Of a stretch of DNA of 64,000 nucleotides, positions 60,151 to 64,000 are shown one piece after another; positions within the stretch are counted from its first letter, which is position 1, and every line of letters starts with the position of its first letter. This DNA is from an uncultured Lachnospiraceae bacterium (lineage in GTDB: Bacteria; Bacillota; Clostridia; Lachnospirales; Lachnospiraceae): the NCBI GenBank assembly GCA_947650005.1, contig CANSTU010000007.1, positions 18,422 to 82,421 of the forward strand, in the 5' to 3' direction. The translations under genes and the position numbers were made by a program. Below the pieces are notes generated by a model. The model was not told the origin of the DNA. It did not search any database and saw only the letters and a program-made list of their open reading frames with translations.

Positions 60151-60233
60151 CGAAATACCCTCCTAAATCCTTCTTCTGTGCATCTTTTTGGATCCATGTA
60201 CTGCATCCAAAAATTCATCTTAACGCTCTTTTC

Positions 60234-61973
60234 TTATATTCCGGCAATCCAGTCGAATGTCCCTTCCATATCCAGACGGCCATACCCCCACTGTGGACTG
60301 GGATAACGATACGCCGCATCCTGAGCAGCGCCACGTATCAAATAATTCTTCACCCCTACCCCATTGATATCGGAATAATTCCCCCTTCCCACCGCCCACT
60401 GCAGGACGAGCGCACAAGCGCCTGACGTCAGGCCTGCCGACATGGAGGTTCCTGTTGCACTCCCCACCACGGCCCTTCCACGAAGCATTCCCTCCACAGT
60501 AGAGATATCCACGCCTGGAGCGGCCAGTTCCGGCTTAATCTCTCCCTGCGGCCCGAAGCCCTGGCCGGAATTGACATAAAAGCTATTGTTCCTGCTGTTA
60601 TAGGCCGACACAGTTAGAACCGCTGTGGCATAAGAAGGAGAGGTCAATGTGGTTTCCGGGCTGGGCTGCAGAAATTCCACTCTGCCCTCCACAAACTGGC
60701 GGATGGGAAGCCACATATGAAAAAACCCCGTATCGTTCCGATTTTCCTGACGGAACTGCAACGTCCAGATACCTGGGCTAGGATCTTCAAACCGAAGAAC
60801 CGCCACTTCAGTGCCCGTGATCTGATCATTGAGCTGGTAATCCATCTGAACCTGAGTTTTGTCATATACAAACCGATATTCCCATTTCCCTTTTACCCTG
60901 CTGCTGATCGTCGGCACTTCTTCTCCGCCCGGGGAACGGATGACAACGTTAAAGTAGTTGGGGATATTTCCCCATATTTCAACCAAAAATCCCTTTGTAT
61001 CCTCCTCCACCCGCATTTCCACATTTACAGGATCCGCACCTTCCACGTTCCCAAAATAATGATGGCCCGTATTTCCCTCATTCCCTCCGGCCACCACCAC
61101 TGCCCTGTTGAAATCCAGGCTGACGTCGCTCAGGTAACGATCCAGGGAAGACGTACCCTGATGCGCACCGAAGCTGCGTCCCACCCCCAGGCAGGTAACC
61201 ACGGGACGTGCATAGGGAATCAGAAAAGAATTGATGTATTTTACGGCCAGGGCGATATCGTTTGCCTCATAAGCCGGCACCTCCCGGGGCAGCATATAGA
61301 ATTCCCGGATGAATTCCTTGGCCTGTTTTAATTTAACCACCACCAAATCCGCATCCGGAGCCACCCCTATAAATCCCAAGCCGCCATTCAAGGCACTTCC
61401 TGCTGCAGCGGCGGCTGTGGCCGTTCCATGGCCGATTTCATCCTCTGTGGGAACCAAATCAAGCGGTTCCTCCAGTTTCAGCGCTTCATTGATCTGATCC
61501 TGGGTATATTCACTGCCGTACTCAAATCCTTCCGGAGGCGTTCCGTCCTGTATGGTCTGATCCCAAATCGCCAAAATCCTGGTGCTTCCATCCGCCCTGC
61601 GAAACACAGGGTTACGATAGTCGATCCCCGTATCTGCAAAACCGATCACAACATTTCTGCCCGTCAGCAAAAGAGGCTCCCGCTGAACCGCCGTGATTCC
61701 CGAATGTACTAAGGGCTGCGGATCAAACCCTCCGCCCGCCACTTCCGGGAAGGATACATCCATTAACCCATAGATTTCCGTCACAAACCGATAGTTATAA
61801 TCCGCAAAAGACAGCTGCGGTAAGTAAGCCCTGTTATAATAGACCGACCAAAGCCTGTCAGAGATGGGAATGGCACAATATCGGTCCGTCTCCACATCCC
61901 GGTCCCCTTCCACGAAATAACTCGTCAGAATATCCTGGTAATCCTCCGACAATATTTTTTCCTTACAGGTCAT
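60234..61973 (-). CDS. Csp-like subtilisin-family (S8) serine protease
   Basis: S8 peptidase of 579 residues with complete catalytic triad: Asp in VIGFADTGIDYRNP (about 114), His in EIGHGTATAAAAAG (about 180), Ser in GTSMSAGLTSGA (about 515). Between His and Ser lies the jelly-roll-type insert (about 310-460) seen in clostridial CspA/B/C germination proteases and their relatives. No signal peptide. Related single-copy proteases are common in gut clostridia and are often annotated only as S8 peptidases. Whether it acts in spore germination cannot be told here; no cortex hydrolase gene is adjacent. Confidence 0.88.
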   Translation of the reverse strand: MTCKEKILSEDYQDILTSYFVEGDRDVETDRYCAIPISDRLWSVYYNRAYLPQLSFADYNYRFVTEIYGLMDVSFPEVAGGGFDPQPLVHSGITAVQREPLLLTGRNVVIGFADTGIDYRNPVFRRADGSTRILAIWDQTIQDGTPPEGFEYGSEYTQDQINEALKLEEPLDLVPTEDEIGHGTATAAAAAGSALNGGLGFIGVAPDADLVVVKLKQAKEFIREFYMLPREVPAYEANDIALAVKYINSFLIPYARPVVTCLGVGRSFGAHQGTSSLDRYLSDVSLDFNRAVVVAGGNEGNTGHHYFGNVEGADPVNVEMRVEEDTKGFLVEIWGNIPNYFNVVIRSPGGEEVPTISSRVKGKWEYRFVYDKTQVQMDYQLNDQITGTEVAVLRFEDPSPGIWTLQFRQENRNDTGFFHMWLPIRQFVEGRVEFLQPSPETTLTSPSYATAVLTVSAYNSRNNSFYVNSGQGFGPQGEIKPELAAPGVDISTVEGMLRGRAVVGSATGTSMSAGLTSGACALVLQWAVGRGNYSDINGVGVKNYLIRGAAQDAAYRYPSPQWGYGRLDMEGTFDWIAGI

Positions 61974-62038
61974 GAAAAAATGCTCCGCACCTTTTCTATC
62001 AATATATGTATCTTTCCCCTTTAAGGTTTATAAAACAA

Positions 62039-62167
62039 TTCATTCACCCTATAGGAAACGGCTCCCGCGCCAATGCAGCATGGCGCAGGAGCAAAGCAAA
62101 CCATTCGTGGGTTCGCCATGCTGCCTGCAGAAAATACCTTAACCGCTTTCTCCAGGGTGAATGAATC
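62039..62167. repeat. 129-bp imperfect palindrome with 13-bp perfect terminal repeats
   Basis: ATTCATTCACCCT (62039-62051) and its exact complement (62155-62167). Inside, GCAGCATGGCG pairs with CGCCATGCTGC (about 62076-62086 and 62118-62128), and GGAAACGGCT roughly with AACCGCTTTCTCC. It begins nine bases after the clpX-like stop codon and could act as its terminator, or be a small mobile-element remnant. Confidence 0.7.
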
Positions 62168-62175
62168 TAACGGGT

Positions 62176-63753
62176 TTATCCCTCTGCTTGCCGATCTTCC
62201 AGGGCATACCCCGTTCCTCGGATCTGAATGGCAGGGCCGCCCGTTCCCCGGATATAATCTCCGGTGATCGTCACCCGGCCTATATTATCATCCTTGGGAA
62301 TTTCATACATAATATCCAGCATGAATTCCTCTATAATAGCACGCAGCGCCCTGGCTCCCGTATCCCTTTCCGTAGCCTTCTTCGCAATCGCTTCCAAGGC
62401 ATCCTCATCAAATTCCAACTTCACCTCGTCTAAGGCCAGAAGCTTCTGATACTGCTTTAAGATCGCATTCCTGGGCTCCTTCAGGATACGCACCAGCATC
62501 TCCGCCGTTAACCCCTGCAAGGTACACACAATGGGAAGCCTTCCCAAGAATTCCGGAATCATACCGAAGCTGCGCAGATCCTCCACCGTTACCCTTCCCA
62601 GCAAATCTGGATCCTTGTCGTATTTATCCTTCAACTCTCCCACAAAACCCATCGTGGACTGCTTCGTGAGACGGCGTTTAATAATGTCTTGCAAATCCGG
62701 AAATGCCCCGCCGCAGATGAACAGGATATTTCTGGTATTGACCGTGGCAAGAGGAACCATGGCATTTTTGCTGCTGGCCCCCACCGGGACCTCCACTTCT
62801 GCTCCCTCTAAAAGCTTCAACATTCCCTGCTGTACGGATTCGCCGCTCACATCCCGGGAAGTGGTGTTCTTTTTCTTGGCAATTTTATCGATCTCATCGA
62901 TAAAAATAATCCCTCTTTCCGCCTTTTCCACGTCATTGTCCGCAGCAGCCAACAACTTGGAGACTACGCTCTCAATATCGTCACCGATATATCCTGCCTC
63001 CGTGAGAGAAGTCGCGTCCGCAATGGCCAACGGCACATCCAACAGCTTGGCTAGGGTTTTCACCAGATATGTTTTTCCCGATCCCGTGGGCCCGATCATC
63101 AGAATATTGGATTTCTCTATCTCTATGTCATCCATGGTATTGGTGGCCACCCTTTTGTAATGATTATAGACCGCCACCGAAATGATCTTCTTCGCCTTTT
63201 CCTGCCCGATCACATATTCATCCAGGCTTGCCTTGATCTTATGCGGCGCAGGAATATCGCGGATATTCAGGACGGGCTGCTCTGTCTTCTCCTTCGGCGC
63301 CTTCTTTTTAATCTTCTGCTTATTCGGGATCCCTCCGCTCCCCTGCATATCCGAAAGGTTTACAAAGCTGATATTGGTATATTTCCCATCTTTATTGATA
63401 TTGTTGAGCATGTTTAACAGCTCCGGATTATTCAAAAGCCCCTGATAATCATACTGACTTACAGCATCCATCGTCCGGTGCATACAATCATCGCAGACGC
63501 AAATACTGTTGGGAAGATGATACATCTTTCCCGCCTTACTCTCCGGCCTGCGGCAGATAAAACATACGTCCTCATACCCGGATTCCTGCTTCTCCTGCGT
63601 TCCCTTCTTTTCGTTCCCGCCTCCCGGCTCCTGACCTTTCCCGGAGTCTGCGCCGTCTTTCCCTTCCTTTCCATCCCCTCCGTCAGTCAGGCCGCGCTCC
63701 TTCTTCTTGTCCTCTTCGCACTCATCCGTCTTTCTATCTTCAAAATCGCCCAT
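62176..63753 (-). CDS. clpX: ClpX-like AAA+ unfoldase with long acidic/basic N-terminal extension
   Basis: AAA+ protein of 525 residues, about 100 longer than usual ClpX. Residues 1-65 are a low-complexity Glu/Lys/Gly/Asp-rich region, then a C4 zinc domain (CFICRRPESKAGKMYHLPNS then ICVCDDC, about 68-95). AAA core: Walker A GPTGSGKTYLVKTLA (about 220), pore loop AGYIGDDIES, Walker B GIIFIDEIDKIA, ClpP-contact loop TMGFVGEL (IGF in classical ClpX), and RDTGARALRAI (sensor 2). No clpP or tig gene is adjacent. GGGAG from the hairpin-SD element precedes the ATG at 63753. The extension suggests a paralogue with special substrates (inference). Confidence 0.88.
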   Translation of the reverse strand: MGDFEDRKTDECEEDKKKERGLTDGGDGKEGKDGADSGKGQEPGGGNEKKGTQEKQESGYEDVCFICRRPESKAGKMYHLPNSICVCDDCMHRTMDAVSQYDYQGLLNNPELLNMLNNINKDGKYTNISFVNLSDMQGSGGIPNKQKIKKKAPKEKTEQPVLNIRDIPAPHKIKASLDEYVIGQEKAKKIISVAVYNHYKRVATNTMDDIEIEKSNILMIGPTGSGKTYLVKTLAKLLDVPLAIADATSLTEAGYIGDDIESVVSKLLAAADNDVEKAERGIIFIDEIDKIAKKKNTTSRDVSGESVQQGMLKLLEGAEVEVPVGASSKNAMVPLATVNTRNILFICGGAFPDLQDIIKRRLTKQSTMGFVGELKDKYDKDPDLLGRVTVEDLRSFGMIPEFLGRLPIVCTLQGLTAEMLVRILKEPRNAILKQYQKLLALDEVKLEFDEDALEAIAKKATERDTGARALRAIIEEFMLDIMYEIPKDDNIGRVTITGDYIRGTGGPAIQIRGTGYALEDRQAEG

Positions 63754-63759
63754 TTTTGG

Positions 63760-63797
63760 CTCCCATCTGCGCGCTTTAGCGCGCGTACAAATCAGGG
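63760..63797 (-). repeat. Hairpin-SD element before the clpX-like gene
   Basis: Minus strand: CTGATTTG, TACGCGCGC-TAAA-GCGCGC, AGATGGGAG, CCAAAA, ATG. Almost identical to the copy before the GH4 gene 33 kb away, including the changed stem (GCGCGC instead of GCCCGC) on both arms. Confidence 0.85.
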
Positions 63798-63915
63798 TTT
63801 TCCTCGCATTCTGCTGCCTGGAACGGCCCCTGCATTCCCAAAAACCAGTACTGAAATACAGGCATCCTCTCATACTACCGTTTTTATTATAATGCATAAC
63901 CGAAGACCAAACAAG

Positions 63916-64000
63916 TTAACTTTCTATAAATTCCGGGACAATCACATGGACAACCCGGCCGCTCCTTTGGTTTGGCAGCATGCCGGTCCGGTATTGGACC
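63916..64000 (-). CDS. Possible C-terminal end of a gene entering from the right edge
   Basis: An open frame from the window edge to TAA (63916-63918) reads ...YRTGMLPNQRSGRVVHVIV and PEFIES. It is short, has no start inside the window and is not recognised. It is offered because the gap before the clpX-like gene would otherwise be empty. Confidence 0.3.
   Translation of the reverse strand, partial: VQYRTGMLPNQRSGRVVHVIVPEFIES

Noticed and set aside
1373..63797. Hairpin-SD elements interpreted as ordinary intrinsic terminators
   Set aside because: Most lack a T-run after the stem in either direction, they end in GGGAG at ribosome-binding distance, and they precede starts rather than follow stops only. 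The copy at 26838 (CCCGCTTTAGCGGGAGTTTT) could act as one and is noted as such.

Overview
The window looks like chromosome of a clostridial Firmicute, most likely a Lachnospiraceae-type gut anaerobe. This rests on the gene content: a CymR-like Rrf2 regulator with metNIQ and cysK, a T-box in front of ileS, LplABC-type sugar importers, a Csp-like subtilase, NahK, and GGAGG-type ribosome binding sites with frequent TTG/GTG starts. GC content is moderate. I see no rRNA, tRNA, CRISPR array, phage or intact insertion sequence. The genus cannot be fixed from the sequence alone.

Layout. 1-4.4 kb: sulfur block (Rrf2 regulator, metQ, metI, metN, cysK), all on the minus strand. 4.7-10.6 kb: FGGY kinase, carbamate kinase, HAD phosphatase, lspA, a TIM-barrel sugar isomerase and a Gfo/Idh/MocA dehydrogenase. 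11-15.3 kb: MATE exporter, then a ROK regulator with a second Gfo/Idh/MocA dehydrogenase. 15.6-19.3 kb: a LytTR-type regulator with an ABC-2 exporter (ATPase and two permeases). 19.6-28.5 kb: N-acetylhexosamine 1-kinase, two-domain PPK2, a lipoprotein, a DeoR regulator, glycerol-1-phosphate dehydrogenase and a six-hairpin glycosidase. 29-40.6 kb: a carbohydrate-utilisation locus (GH4, PfkB kinase, AgaI/NagB-like isomerase, large putative glycosidase, CUT1 binding protein and two permeases, ROK repressor) with a consensus promoter and candidate operator. 40.9-47.9 kb: DsbA-like protein, glycogen phosphorylase, IleRS and its T-box. 48-49 kb: gene relics. 49-53 kb: CLC transporter, nicotinate phosphoribosyltransferase, DegV. 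53-58.9 kb: an envelope-signalling operon (FG-GAP-like secreted protein, OmpR-type regulator, histidine kinase, anchored protein, amidase-deacetylase fusion). 59-63.8 kb: MFS transporter, Csp-like protease, and a ClpX-like ATPase with a long N-terminal extension.

The most unusual signal is not a protein gene. At least fifteen leaders and intergenic gaps, on both strands, carry a small repeated two-part element. It has a conserved CTGATTTG box, a GC-rich hairpin (often GCCCGC-TAAA-GCGGGC), the tail AGATGGGAG whose GGGAG serves as the Shine-Dalgarno of the next gene, and in tandem copies a following TTAGCGTGAAATC..GATTTC hairpin. Hairpin sequences vary while the arms stay complementary. Most copies point in the direction of the gene they precede. 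Some copies supply a neighbour's stop codon, last residues or start codon, and several could encode an 8-11 residue peptide. Separately, three large imperfect palindromes (318, 205 and 129 bp) sit in gaps between genes and resemble miniature mobile elements or very long RNA hairpins.
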